35,926 nt of DNA, taken from NCBI GenBank assembly GCA_944323995.1, contig CALUUN010000012.1, positions 1 through 35,926 on the forward strand, in the 5' to 3' direction. Position numbers and translations under genes: made by a program. How positions within the stretch are numbered: the stretch's first letter is position 1; each line of letters starts with the position of its first letter. Source of the stretch: Candidatus Gastranaerophilales bacterium. GTDB lineage: Bacteria; Cyanobacteriota; Vampirovibrionia; Gastranaerophilales; Gastranaerophilaceae. Shown here in pieces: positions 23,025 through 31,698 of the stretch. The notes under the pieces were generated by a model. That model worked only from the letters and a program-made list of their open reading frames with translations, was not told the DNA's origin and searched no databases.

Positions 23025-23648
23025 TTATTCTTCCATTGTATATTCATAGTTAGGTTTGTCAGCCTGCTGCTCGTCTTTGGTTTTAAAACTCATTATAAAA
23101 ATCTGATCTTTTTTAATTTCCATTTCTTTGCCTTTGTTGGCATAAGAGAGCGGCGTGCTTTCGTAGAGAGAAACCGCGGCTGATTTTGCCCTGTTGCCGT
23201 GTTCATTCTTAACTGCACCTTCCACAATCGCTATACCCGGACCGAAAAGTCCGTCAGCAAGTTTGTTACCGACATATACGGCACCCTGCTTAGCGACGGA
23301 ACCGGCACTGACACCGCTTAACGAACTATATTTACCCTTAACATTCTGCTCTATTGCAAAAGTCTGTTTTTTACCGGCATCATAGAGGCTTACCGGAACA
23401 AATGTAAACGTTGCGTCGCGTTTAAGTCTTTTCGGATCGGTAACATCAACAACTTTGCCTTCAATAATACTGCCTGCGGGAATTACATATTCACTTTTTG
23501 TCTTTACATCTTCGACAACCTTGAGTTTCCAGGTTTCAGGCGGATTTGCCGTTGTAAAATCCGACATGGACTGCACTTTAACATTCAAGGCCAGAGCCGG
23601 CTGCAAACCTGCAAGCATTAATGCTAAAACTAAAAATGATTTTTTCAT
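23025..23648 (-). CDS. exported protein, function unknown
   Basis: A 207-residue protein with a clear signal peptide (MKKSFLVLALMLAGLQPALA, cleavage after ALA). The mature part is mostly beta, with short strands such as SEYVIPAGSIIEGKVVDVTDP and FTFVPVSLYDAG, and a Gly/Ala-rich centre. The pattern of a stable beta core with VIPAGSxxxGKV recalls TrbI/VirB10-like barrels, but the match is too short to claim. It starts 7 bases after the uvrA stop, so it is probably translated from the uvrA transcript. Confidence 0.75.
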   Translation of the reverse strand: MKKSFLVLALMLAGLQPALALNVKVQSMSDFTTANPPETWKLKVVEDVKTKSEYVIPAGSIIEGKVVDVTDPKRLKRDATFTFVPVSLYDAGKKQTFAIEQNVKGKYSSLSGVSAGSVAKQGAVYVGNKLADGLFGPGIAIVEGAVKNEHGNRAKSAAVSLYESTPLSYANKGKEMEIKKDQIFIMSFKTKDEQQADKPNYEYTMEE

Positions 23649-23655
23649 ATTAACC

Positions 23656-26484
23656 TCACTTGTTGAAAATTGTATTCAAATACTGTCCCGTAAACGATTT
23701 TTTATTTTTGGCAACCTCGCGCGGTGCACCTTGAGCAATTACCTGCCCGCCGTTATTACCGCCTTCGGGGCCGAGATCTATTATGTGATCCGCAACCTTA
23801 ATCAAATCAAGGTTGTGTTCAATAATCAAGATTGTATTTCCTTGATCGGCAAGCCGCTGGAGAATTTTTATAAGTTTATCAAGGTCAGCCCAGTGCAAAC
23901 CAACAGAAGGCTCGTCAAGCAGATAAAGTGTTTTCCCGGTTGCGCGTTTATTTAATTCAGACGCCAATTTTATTCTCTGGGCTTCACCGCCGGAAAGAGT
24001 TGTAGCACTCTGTCCCAGTTTTATATAATCAAGTCCGACATCGTTCAAAGTTTTCAGTTTATTTTTTATTGAAGGAATACTGTCAAAAAATTCCAGAGCC
24101 TCTTTTACGCTCATCTCAAGCACATCCGAAATTGTTTTGCCCTTATACTTAACCTCAAGAGTCTCGCGGTTATAGCGTTTACCCTTGCAGACATCGCATT
24201 TTACGTAAACATCTGAGAGAAAATTCATCTCAATTTTTACAAGTCCGTCGCCTTTGCATGCTTCGCAGCGGCCGCCTTTAACGTTAAAACTGAACCTTCC
24301 GGGTTTGTAGCCTCTTACTTTTGCCTCGTTTGTTTTGGAATAAAGTTCTCTGATATGGGTAAAAACATCAGTATATGTTGCAGGGTTTGACCTCGGGGTT
24401 CTGCCTATAGGCGACTGATCAATGTCTATAATTTTGTCAATATACTCAAATCCGGTAATCTCTTCAACACCCTGCGGTTTGGGTTTGTTGCCGCGGAGTT
24501 TGTGAAGCGCGTATTCGTAAATTAAATCCTGCATCAAGGTTGATTTTCCCGAACCTGAAACGCCAGTGAGGACAACAATTTTACCCAGCGGAATATCGAC
24601 GTCAATATTTTTAAGGTTATTTAGATAAGCATTTTTTACATGCAAAAAGTGTCCGTTGCCCTCTCGAATTTTTTCAGGGACAGGTATAAACTTTTCACCG
24701 CTCAAATATTTTCCGGTTATTGAACGTTTTGCGGCAATAATATCGTCAACCGAACCCTGCGCAATTATTTCGCCGCCGTTAATACCCGCTGCAGGCCCGA
24801 TATCGACAATATGGTCTGCATTTCTTATTGTTTCTTCATCGTGTTCGACCACAACAAGAGTATTGCCGAGGTTTCTTAGTTTTATCAAAGTTTTTATGAG
24901 CCTGTCATTATCTCTCTGGTGCAATCCGATTGAAGGCTCGTCAAGAACATATAAAACACCCGAAAGTCCGCTTCCGATTTGGGTTGCAAGTCTGATTCTC
25001 TGGGCTTCGCCGCCGGATAAAGTTCCGGCCATACGCGCGAGATTGAGATACCCGAGCCCGACATCTTTTAAAAATCTTAAACGCGCACGGATTTCATCAA
25101 GAATTTGTTTTGCAATCTGAATGTGATAATCCGACAAATCAAGGTATAAACTTTCTATAAAATCATATTCATCTTCTACCGACATCAAAGTAAATTCATA
25201 AATATTTTTATCTTTGACAGTAACAGCGAGCGAAAACGGTTTTAATCTTGCACCTTTACATGCCGGACACGGAGTAGTTATCATATATTTTTCAATTTCT
25301 TCGCGCCAGTATTCACCGTTTGATTCGTTATAACGTTTTTCAAGATAAGGGATTACGCCGATGTGCCTGTGATATTGTGTATAATATCTTTTTGTACCGA
25401 ATCGTTTTACATGGAATGCAATAACATCATCGCCGCCGTACAGAATAATTTTTTGCTGTTCTTCCGGCAATTCTCCGAAAGGTTTGTTCATATCAATTCC
25501 GTAATGAGATGCGACCGATTGCAAAACATCGTCATAATAAGTGTTTGTGGTTTTTGCCCAGGGATAAATCGCACCGTCTGCAAGGGATTTTGTTCTGTCC
25601 GGCACAATGAGATTAGGGTCTATTACAAAATCGGCACCGAGTCCGGAGCATCTTTCACAGGCACCGTAGGGGTTATTGAACGAAAAAATCCTCGGCGCCA
25701 GTTCTTCAAAACTCAGGTTGCATTTCGGACAGGCAAGTTTTTCGCTGTAGATAACTTCTTTATCCCCGATAACATCAACTATGGCAATTCCGTCCGCTTT
25801 TTTCAAAGCAATCTGAACACTGTCTGCGATACGGGATTGAGCGCTTTCTTTCACAACAATTCTGTCGACGACAACGTTTATTGTGTGTTTTTGCGTTTTA
25901 TTCAATTTAATTTCATCTTCGTCAAGGTTATAAATGACGTCATCGACTTTTACTCTTACGAAACCTTCCTGCCGCAATTCTTCAAAAGTTGACTGAAATT
26001 CGCCTTTTTTACCTCTTGCAATGGGTGCAAGAATTTGGATTTTGGTTCCCTCTTCAAGTTTCATTATACTGTTTACGATTTCGTCAATGCTCTGGGGTTT
26101 AATTTCAGAGCCGCATTCCGGACAGTGAGGGATTCCGACGCGAGCATACAAAAGCCTCAAATAGTCATAAATTTCAGTAACAGTACCGACCGTAGATCTC
26201 GGGTTATTGCTTGTGGACTTTTGATCTATGGATATAGCAGGTGAAAGTCCGTCAATATATTCGACATTGGGTTTGTCCATCTGTCCCAGAAATTGTCGTG
26301 CGTAAGTTGAGAGGCTTTCGATATAACGCCTCTGACCTTCCGCAAAAATTGTATCAAAAGCCAGCGAACTTTTTCCGCTGCCTGAAACCCCCGTAAAAAC
26401 AACAAGTTCGTTTTTGGGAATTTCCAGCGAAACATCCTTTAAGTTATGCTCTTTTGCACCTTTAATTTTAATCGTATCCTGCAT
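23656..26484 (-). CDS. uvrA: excinuclease ABC subunit A
   Basis: DNA-damage sensor of nucleotide excision repair; a dimeric ABC ATPase that loads UvrB. Both ATPase halves are complete: P-loops GVSGSGKSS (N-half) and GVSGSGKST (C-half), two LSGGEAQRI signatures, and zinc-finger Cys sets including CPKC, CERCSG, CEACKG and CDVCKG. The 942-residue length is standard. TTGAAA (26518-26513), 16 bases, CATAAT (26496-26491), 6 bases, ATG: the promoter places the start at or next to the ATG, and there is no ribosome site. The exported-protein gene follows in the same unit. Confidence 0.98.
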   Translation of the reverse strand: MQDTIKIKGAKEHNLKDVSLEIPKNELVVFTGVSGSGKSSLAFDTIFAEGQRRYIESLSTYARQFLGQMDKPNVEYIDGLSPAISIDQKSTSNNPRSTVGTVTEIYDYLRLLYARVGIPHCPECGSEIKPQSIDEIVNSIMKLEEGTKIQILAPIARGKKGEFQSTFEELRQEGFVRVKVDDVIYNLDEDEIKLNKTQKHTINVVVDRIVVKESAQSRIADSVQIALKKADGIAIVDVIGDKEVIYSEKLACPKCNLSFEELAPRIFSFNNPYGACERCSGLGADFVIDPNLIVPDRTKSLADGAIYPWAKTTNTYYDDVLQSVASHYGIDMNKPFGELPEEQQKIILYGGDDVIAFHVKRFGTKRYYTQYHRHIGVIPYLEKRYNESNGEYWREEIEKYMITTPCPACKGARLKPFSLAVTVKDKNIYEFTLMSVEDEYDFIESLYLDLSDYHIQIAKQILDEIRARLRFLKDVGLGYLNLARMAGTLSGGEAQRIRLATQIGSGLSGVLYVLDEPSIGLHQRDNDRLIKTLIKLRNLGNTLVVVEHDEETIRNADHIVDIGPAAGINGGEIIAQGSVDDIIAAKRSITGKYLSGEKFIPVPEKIREGNGHFLHVKNAYLNNLKNIDVDIPLGKIVVLTGVSGSGKSTLMQDLIYEYALHKLRGNKPKPQGVEEITGFEYIDKIIDIDQSPIGRTPRSNPATYTDVFTHIRELYSKTNEAKVRGYKPGRFSFNVKGGRCEACKGDGLVKIEMNFLSDVYVKCDVCKGKRYNRETLEVKYKGKTISDVLEMSVKEALEFFDSIPSIKNKLKTLNDVGLDYIKLGQSATTLSGGEAQRIKLASELNKRATGKTLYLLDEPSVGLHWADLDKLIKILQRLADQGNTILIIEHNLDLIKVADHIIDLGPEGGNNGGQVIAQGAPREVAKNKKSFTGQYLNTIFNK

Positions 26485-26490
26485 AACTGT

Positions 26491-26518
26491 ATTATGACAT
26501 GTAAAGCAGGAATTTCAA
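26491..26518 (-). promoter_or_regulatory. uvrA promoter, leaderless layout
   Basis: Minus-strand TTGAAA, 16-base spacer, CATAAT, then 6 bases to ATG 26484. It lies in the 35-base gap after the upstream gene. No LexA-type site is evident. Confidence 0.55.
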
Positions 26519-26519
26519 A

Positions 26520-27365
26520 TTAATTATTATACCCGCTGTATGTTGAGGTTTCATCCTCAATTGTAACTCTGCGGTTATTTACAATATCGTTTTTGCCTGC
26601 CGTAACCGATACATCTTCGGTATATTGTCTTGAACCGTCAGGCAAAACACGGTATCTTTGAACCAGCACTCTGTCAATTCTGTCATCGCCGCCCACATCA
26701 ACGAGAGTATTTTTGCATCCGTTCAATGTGTATCTGTCGCGGTTGTCAGAGCCTTGGACGAGCGCTCCGTAAAGCCCTTCAAATTTATAACCGTTGTTAT
26801 CCCTGTAAATTGCCGGATAATTGTCCTCATCCTGTTCCGGAAAACTTACGCTCGTACCGTTTTTGAGAACAACATTGTGATATACAACATCGTCATGCTC
26901 ATAGGCACCGACTGATTTTATATCCTGCTTATTAAACGCAACACCGCCTACCGAAACCGGAGTAACAGGTGCAGTATAAACATTTGTCAATGCGGCAACC
27001 GACTGCATGTATTGAACCATCAATAACGTAGGCAGCACAAAGTCATACGCATAAGGATTGTAATAATAGATTACCGGCGGCGGAGGAGGGCACGGAATAA
27101 AAGGCGGTATATGATAATGCGGATGATGCGGATACCATTGCATTTCTGTCATGGAATTATTCAAAGGCGCAGCATCAACCCTGTTTGCCGGAGCCGGACT
27201 CCCTATCATTGCAAGCACCAGAGCCGCTGTCGGAACCGCTTTTTTCAGTCCGGAATTTTTCAAACTTGACGGCATTGTCATGCTTGAAGATTCATCTTTT
27301 TTCTTTGCTTCAAAATTAACATTATTGTTTTGATAAGAGATCTGTGATACAGGTAAAATTTTCAT
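26520..27365 (-). CDS. probable exported Pro/Tyr-rich protein
   Basis: A 281-residue protein of unknown function. The N-terminus MKILPVSQISY is followed by a basic part ending NVNFEAKKK, then a hydrophobic segment at ~45-65 (AVPTAALVLAMIG) that could be a late signal or anchor. Residues ~75-110 are very rich in His, Pro and Tyr (HPHYHIPPFIPCPPPPP), then a second hydrophobic stretch. The C-terminal ~150 residues are beta-rich and hydrophilic. AAGGAG before ATG 27365 fixes the start. The gene ends 35 bases before uvrA. Confidence 0.72.
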   Translation of the reverse strand: MKILPVSQISYQNNNVNFEAKKKDESSSMTMPSSLKNSGLKKAVPTAALVLAMIGSPAPANRVDAAPLNNSMTEMQWYPHHPHYHIPPFIPCPPPPPVIYYYNPYAYDFVLPTLLMVQYMQSVAALTNVYTAPVTPVSVGGVAFNKQDIKSVGAYEHDDVVYHNVVLKNGTSVSFPEQDEDNYPAIYRDNNGYKFEGLYGALVQGSDNRDRYTLNGCKNTLVDVGGDDRIDRVLVQRYRVLPDGSRQYTEDVSVTAGKNDIVNNRRVTIEDETSTYSGYNN

Positions 27366-27414
27366 ATACACACTCCTTTTGTTTTTTTATTAAACCACTA
27401 AAAAATTTTTTTTG

Positions 27415-27630
27415 CTAGACGATTTTTTTAAAATCAATTTCATAACCTAAAATATTGCAGATTTCAAGCATTTCGTTAAACTTCAAGGTGCCGTTGATAA
27501 GTTTTGCCGATAAAGTCTGCTGGTAGACCTTTTTTTCATCAGTAGAAAGAAGCTGAGCAAGTCTGCTTATAGACATGTTTTCTTTCATCAACAGAAGTTT
27601 AACAATTTCACGAGCGTTTGTTATTTTCAT
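27415..27630 (-). CDS. small HTH protein divergent to prepilin-like gene
   Basis: A 71-residue protein of Cro/CI type: LMKENMSISRLAQLLST, then a turn and YQQTLSAKLINGTLKFNEMLEICNILGYEI. It is shorter than and only distantly like the other two regulators beside prepilin-like genes, but its position is the same. TATAAT (27642-27637) ends 6 bases before ATG 27630, so the transcript may be leaderless; a GGAG lies too close to the ATG to act normally. Function as local regulator is inferred from position. Confidence 0.8.
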   Translation of the reverse strand: MKITNAREIVKLLLMKENMSISRLAQLLSTDEKKVYQQTLSAKLINGTLKFNEMLEICNILGYEIDFKKIV

Positions 27631-27636
27631 TCTCCA

Positions 27637-27642
27637 ATTATA
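27637..27642 (-). promoter_or_regulatory. -10 box 6 nt before the HTH gene ATG
   Basis: A perfect TATAAT on the minus strand, six bases, then ATG 27630. No clear -35. Confidence 0.45.
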
Positions 27643-27684
27643 AAATTAACAATTGATTTTTTCCCGAATATTAACTATACGCTG

Positions 27685-27713
27685 TTGACTTTTTTGAAAT
27701 ATCACATTATAAT
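27685..27713 (+). promoter_or_regulatory. promoter of the prepilin-like gene at 27766-28599
   Basis: TTGACT (27685-27690), 17-base spacer, TATAAT (27708-27713): a near-consensus promoter with start about 27720 and a ~46-base leader. Confidence 0.8.
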
Positions 27714-27765
27714 TCATGTAATTACAGTAAAATTATTGTTTATATATGAAGAAAGGTTAAAAAGT

Positions 27766-28599
27766 ATGAAAAAAAGTGTTAAGAAAAAGAACGGATTCAC
27801 GCTGGCAGAAGTTTTAATTACCTTAGCGATTATCGGCGTGGTAGCGGCATTGACAATCCCGACACTTGTGATGAATTTCAATGAAAAAAGCTGGGATTCA
27901 GCAAACAAAGTTTTCAGAGCAAGATTTGAAGAAGCCATGCGGCTTACAAATGTTACTCAAGGAATTTCAGGTTATGCAACGACAAAGGATTTTGTAAATG
28001 CTTTATCAAAAAATTTCAAAATAGGAAAAATCTGCGACAGTGACGAATTAAGTTCTTGTTTCGGACAAAAATTTACTTTTCGTGATACAGAATACGAAAC
28101 TGATGAGTTACAGGCGAGTTCAAATCTTGGTCTGCCGGACTGGAACAGCGAAGTCATAGGTTTGATGTTTGACAGCGGAGTGTCGGCACTGATTACATAC
28201 GACAAAAACTGCGCATTATCAGACCCTTATTCAAACAACACGGCTGAATTAACATCCTGTGTTGCGCTTTTATATGACGTGAACGGCAACGGCAACCCGA
28301 ACAGCTATGAACAGGATATCAAAGCATACGGTGAAATTACATTGAGCAACACACCCGATGTACTGCTTCCGGACGAAGTTTCATCTTACTTTGCTGCCGG
28401 TTCTTTTGAATGGACAGATGATTCATTTACAAGATTCAACGGAACAGGAAGCTGGTCTGCATATCAAAATTGCTCTTGGCAAGGGAGCGATTATACATAC
28501 TTTCACTGCAGTAATGCTATGATGTGTACTAAAAATTCGGAAACAAGCTGGGCTTGCGGAAATCATACCGGCGGCCATACCGGCGGCGGGGCTAATTAA
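27766..28599 (+). CDS. prepilin-like protein, basic leader, Gly/His-rich C-terminus
   Basis: A 277-residue prepilin/pseudopilin-like protein. MKKSVKKKNG is the leader; cleavage before FTLAEVLITLAIIGVVAAL is expected, with Glu at +5. The linker (EKSWDSANKVFRARFEEAMRL) resembles the gene at 16768-17829, as do NVTQGISGYATTKDF and the following strand region. The motif YDVNGNGNPNSYEQD matches the motif of the paralogues. The end is HTGGHTGGG-rich. A TTG at 27685 is in frame but is the promoter -35. GAAAGG precedes ATG 27766. Confidence 0.9.
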   Translation: MKKSVKKKNGFTLAEVLITLAIIGVVAALTIPTLVMNFNEKSWDSANKVFRARFEEAMRLTNVTQGISGYATTKDFVNALSKNFKIGKICDSDELSSCFGQKFTFRDTEYETDELQASSNLGLPDWNSEVIGLMFDSGVSALITYDKNCALSDPYSNNTAELTSCVALLYDVNGNGNPNSYEQDIKAYGEITLSNTPDVLLPDEVSSYFAAGSFEWTDDSFTRFNGTGSWSAYQNCSWQGSDYTYFHCSNAMMCTKNSETSWACGNHTGGHTGGGAN

Positions 28600-28626
28600 T
28601 GCATAACAAATCAAAATAAATTACTT

Positions 28627-28668
28627 AAAGCGGTATTCGTGAATTTTTCTTGAATACCGCTTTATTAA
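28627..28668 (+). terminator. terminator of the prepilin-like gene
   Basis: AAAGCGGTATTC (28627-28638) pairs with GAATACCGCTTT (28652-28663) around 13 bases, followed by ATT. Confidence 0.75.
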
Positions 28669-28678
28669 AGAACTTAGC

Positions 28679-28739
28679 GGATTTGCGAACGGAGCGCTGG
28701 CCGGTAGATAGCGAAACACTGTGAGCGCAGAGCAAATCC
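28679..28739. other. GC-rich stem-closed element
   Basis: GGATTTGC (28679-28686) and GCAAATCC (28732-28739) close a 61-base GC-rich segment with an inner GCGCT/AGCGC pair. It lies between the pilin terminator and the small membrane-protein gene. It could be a structured RNA, a REP-like repeat unit or the 3' region of the small gene. Confidence 0.45.
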
Positions 28740-28759
28740 AAGACTTATCGTCTTAACGA

Positions 28760-28894
28760 CTATATAATAAAATACAACACTGCAAACATAGAGCAGAGAG
28801 AAACCGCGCTGAGCAGGAACCAGGTGTGCATAACAGGATGCTGGTATTGCCAGATTTCTTTAATTGTGGTTGCAGCGTTTTCTATTGTTTGCAT
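28760..28894 (-). CDS. 44-residue single-pass membrane protein
   Basis: A short gene with good signals: TTGGAG (~28904-28899, minus) about 5-6 bases before ATG 28894. The protein begins with a polar amphipathic part (MQTIENAATTIKEIWQYQHP) and ends in one strong hydrophobic helix at ~24-44 (WFLLSAVSLCSMFAVLYFII), so it is likely tail-anchored. No family is recognised. It diverges from trhP. Confidence 0.6.
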   Translation of the reverse strand: MQTIENAATTIKEIWQYQHPVMHTWFLLSAVSLCSMFAVLYFII

Positions 28895-28964
28895 ATTATT
28901 TCTCCAAATAAACTCTATATATTCTATTTTCTACACAAATCAAAAAACAACATCACCTAATCGG

Positions 28965-28993
28965 TTGATTATTTATCGTCTTTTGAGTATCAT
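28965..28993 (+). promoter_or_regulatory. trhP promoter, leaderless layout
   Basis: TTGATT (28965-28970), 17-base spacer, TATCAT (28988-28993), 6 bases, ATG 29000. No ribosome site lies before the ATG. Confidence 0.55.
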
Positions 28994-28999
28994 TCTGGT

Positions 29000-30244
29000 A
29001 TGCGGGATGTAGAACTTTTAATGCCTGCGGGCAATCTGGAAAAACTTGAATATGCAATCCGGTACGGCGCAACAGCTGTATATCTCGGTGTTGTTGATTT
29101 CAGCCTCAGAGCAATGAGAAAAGGTGAAATAATTACGCTTGACAACCTGAAAACCGCGGTTTCACTGGCGCACAGATTAGGGGCAAAGGCATATTTAACC
29201 CTGAATATTTTTGCGTTCAACAATGACATAAAACTTCTGGAAAGTTCAATCGAACGGTTGAAAGAATCTAATCCGGATGCGGTTATCGTAAGTGATTTCG
29301 GAATAATAAATCTGGTAAAAAAATACATGCCGGAAACTCCGCTCCATATAAGCACGCAAACAAACACCCTGAATTATGAAAGCGTAAAATTCTGGCGCGA
29401 TTTTGGCGCAAGCCGTGTTATTCTGGCCCGCGAACTTTCAATATCGGATATTGCTGAAATAAGACAAAAAGTTCCCGACATTGAGCTGGAAAGTTTTGTC
29501 CACGGCTCTCAGTGTGTTTCTTTTTCTGGAAGATGTCTTTTGAGCGATTATTTTACAAACGGCGAAAGAAAAGCAAACCACGGAAACTGCTCGCAGCCCT
29601 GCCGCTGGAGTTACAAACTCGTTGAAAGCACCCGCCCCGGCCAATATTACGAAATCAATCAGGACGAACGCGGCTCACACATCTTAAGCCCCAAAGACCT
29701 CTGTCTTGTCGAACATTTAAAAGAACTCATAGAAGCAGGCGTGGATTCTTTAAAAATTGAAGGCAGAACAAAAAGTCTTTATTATGTTTCGGCGGTTGCA
29801 AAAACTTACAGAAACGCGCTTGATGAACTCAAACAAAACCCCGCTGCAGATATGCATAAATATTTTATTGAATTGCAAAAAGTCGGTAACCGAGGTTATA
29901 CAACAGGATTTGCACTCGGCGAAAACACGCCGGACAGCTACAGTTACAACATTTCAAAAGGTCTTGCGGGCGCGGATTTTTTGTTTGAATTTCACGGAAA
30001 GCAGGACGAAAGCTATCTTGTAAAAATTAAAAACAAAATCCACTTGAATGACGAAGTTGAGATTATAACACCGTCCGAACAATTTATAACAAAAGTTATT
30101 GAAATAAAAAATCAAAACGGCGAAGAACAGCCCCTCGGCAACACAAATGATGATGTTTATCTGAAATTTGAAAAAGCGCCGAAAGATTACAAATACGCAC
30201 TTGCACGAACTATCGGAGTAAAAGAATATGTTTCTAAAGCCTGA
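29000..30244 (+). CDS. trhP: peptidase-U32-type tRNA hydroxylase TrhP (YegQ family)
   Basis: Member of the U32 family. TrhP makes 5-hydroxyuridine at tRNA position 34 using prephenate, with an iron-sulphur cluster; despite the name it is not thought to be a peptidase. The U32 signature is clear: ELESFVHGSQCVSFSGRC, then SQPCRW; the Cys residues here bind the cluster. DLCLVEHLKELIEAGVDSLK and IEGRTKSLYYV match TrhP closely in order. Length 414. YqeG overlaps its 3' end by 17 bases, so they are co-transcribed. Confidence 0.88.
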   Translation: MRDVELLMPAGNLEKLEYAIRYGATAVYLGVVDFSLRAMRKGEIITLDNLKTAVSLAHRLGAKAYLTLNIFAFNNDIKLLESSIERLKESNPDAVIVSDFGIINLVKKYMPETPLHISTQTNTLNYESVKFWRDFGASRVILARELSISDIAEIRQKVPDIELESFVHGSQCVSFSGRCLLSDYFTNGERKANHGNCSQPCRWSYKLVESTRPGQYYEINQDERGSHILSPKDLCLVEHLKELIEAGVDSLKIEGRTKSLYYVSAVAKTYRNALDELKQNPAADMHKYFIELQKVGNRGYTTGFALGENTPDSYSYNISKGLAGADFLFEFHGKQDESYLVKIKNKIHLNDEVEIITPSEQFITKVIEIKNQNGEEQPLGNTNDDVYLKFEKAPKDYKYALARTIGVKEYVSKA

Positions 30245-30707
30245 TTATAACCTTAAAAGCATATATGATATCAACCTTGAAGAACTTAAATCAAAAGGCA
30301 TTAAGGCAATTTTATTCGACCTTGACAGCACGCTTATGGCGTCAAAATCAGCCTGCTATTCAGACAAAATGAACGACTGGCTTAAAAAAGTCAAACAAAA
30401 CTTTTTCATCGGAGTAATTTCAAACAACAAAAATCCGGATTACATTGAAAAAGTAAAAAAAGTGTCTGATTTTCCGCTGTTATTTGATGCCGGCAAACCC
30501 AAGACCCGCGCGGCTCAAGAATTTTTACAAAAACACAATCTTTGTGCAAAAGACTGCGCGCTTACAGGCGACAGACCGCTTACCGATATTTTGTGCGGAA
30601 AACTCCTTGGCTGCACAACAATCCTTGTAGATTCAATAACCGCTGATACCGAATCCAAAATAGTAAGGTTTGTAAGAGCACTTGAACGCTGTTCAATAAG
30701 AAACTGA
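30228..30707 (+). CDS. yqeG: YqeG-family HAD-type phosphatase
   Basis: A 159-residue haloacid-dehalogenase protein of the YqeG class (IIIA). Motif I is ILFDLDSTLM with the nucleophile and acid/base Asp pair; motif II the SNN of GVISNNKN; the conserved Lys lies in AGKPKTRAA; motif III is LTGDRPLTDI. The substrate is not firmly known; relatives act on phosphoglycerol-type or nucleotide phosphates. ATG 30228 lies in the last codons of trhP, with GGAG 10 bases before it. Confidence 0.9.
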   Translation: MFLKPDYNLKSIYDINLEELKSKGIKAILFDLDSTLMASKSACYSDKMNDWLKKVKQNFFIGVISNNKNPDYIEKVKKVSDFPLLFDAGKPKTRAAQEFLQKHNLCAKDCALTGDRPLTDILCGKLLGCTTILVDSITADTESKIVRFVRALERCSIRN

Positions 30708-30771
30708 TTTGTAAATTTTTATTCACAAATCAGCAATTTAATATTTTCAGCGATATTATAACGGACAGGAA

Positions 30772-31695
30772 ATGAAAGTAACAAACAATACAACAAAACC
30801 TGTCACACAACCGAACAACGACCGCAAGAAAAATTTTAAAACCGCGGCGCTTGCTTATGCTGCGGGTGCGGCAGCCGACAACAGTATTACAACCGCATAT
30901 AATTTAACAATTAATAACGCCATAGCAAGATTAATTGCAACAGCACCGGAACCGGCTCTGAATATCTCGGCAAAATTACAAACAGCACTTGAAAACTCAA
31001 AACTTAAAAATACCGAACTCATAGATATCGCAAAATTTAATTCCGTAAGTCAGAATGCTCAATTAAAAAAAACAGCCGAATTTATTGAAAAAGAATACAA
31101 AAACCATCCTTTCAGCAAAATAATAGCAAACTGCGACAACCCTTTAATAAAAAACTTTTTGCAGAAAAAATATAACACAATAGCCTATCTTTTAAAGGAA
31201 GGCAAAAATGCAATCTACCTGATGACAACGAATAAAATATTAATCAATTCCGAAAAAGCCGGCTTTGCGGGATTTCACGAAATAGGACATGCAATGAACA
31301 GGCACCTGTCGCATTCCGGCAGATTTCTTCAGACAATACGTGTTCCGTCAGCAATGGCGGCAAGTATAATCCCGACGGTTGCGCTTTTGACAAACAAACG
31401 CACGGATAACAACCCGCCGGAAAACTTTTGGCAGAAAACAACGGCATTTATAAAAGAAAATGTCGGAAAACTTACCGCGATTGCATTTGTCCCGATACTT
31501 ACGGAAGAAGCCATGGCATCAGTTAAAGGTCAAAAACTTGCAAAATCAGTTCTTCCGAAAACCTTAATGAAAAATGTTACAAAAGCAAACCTTGCCGGTT
31601 TTGCAACTTATATCGGCTTAGCGTTAGTAAGCGGTTTTGCGGCATATACAGGCAACAAACTCCGTGACAAAATAGTCGAAAAACGTAAAGGATAA
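30772..31695 (+). CDS. membrane-associated HExxH protein (putative metallopeptidase)
   Basis: A 307-residue protein with the zinc-binding motif FHEIGHAMN at ~167-175. A possible third ligand is the Glu of ILTEEAMAS (~244). Hydrophobic segments lie at ~190-205, ~230-245 and ~270-290; the last is followed by a basic tail, as in membrane proteins. No signal peptide at the N-terminus, which is polar. The layout suggests an integral membrane gluzincin, but the family is not recognised. The next small gene starts 3 bases after its stop. ATG 30772 follows GGACAGG. Confidence 0.7.
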   Translation: MKVTNNTTKPVTQPNNDRKKNFKTAALAYAAGAAADNSITTAYNLTINNAIARLIATAPEPALNISAKLQTALENSKLKNTELIDIAKFNSVSQNAQLKKTAEFIEKEYKNHPFSKIIANCDNPLIKNFLQKKYNTIAYLLKEGKNAIYLMTTNKILINSEKAGFAGFHEIGHAMNRHLSHSGRFLQTIRVPSAMAASIIPTVALLTNKRTDNNPPENFWQKTTAFIKENVGKLTAIAFVPILTEEAMASVKGQKLAKSVLPKTLMKNVTKANLAGFATYIGLALVSGFAAYTGNKLRDKIVEKRKG

Positions 31696-31698
31696 ATT

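Noticed and set aside
25363-25992. A 209-residue plus-strand frame opposite uvrA
   Set aside because: Antisense shadow of uvrA without a ribosome site.
27685-27765. Upstream TTG start of the prepilin-like gene
   Set aside because: It coincides with the -35 hexamer of a near-consensus promoter, so it is not transcribed.
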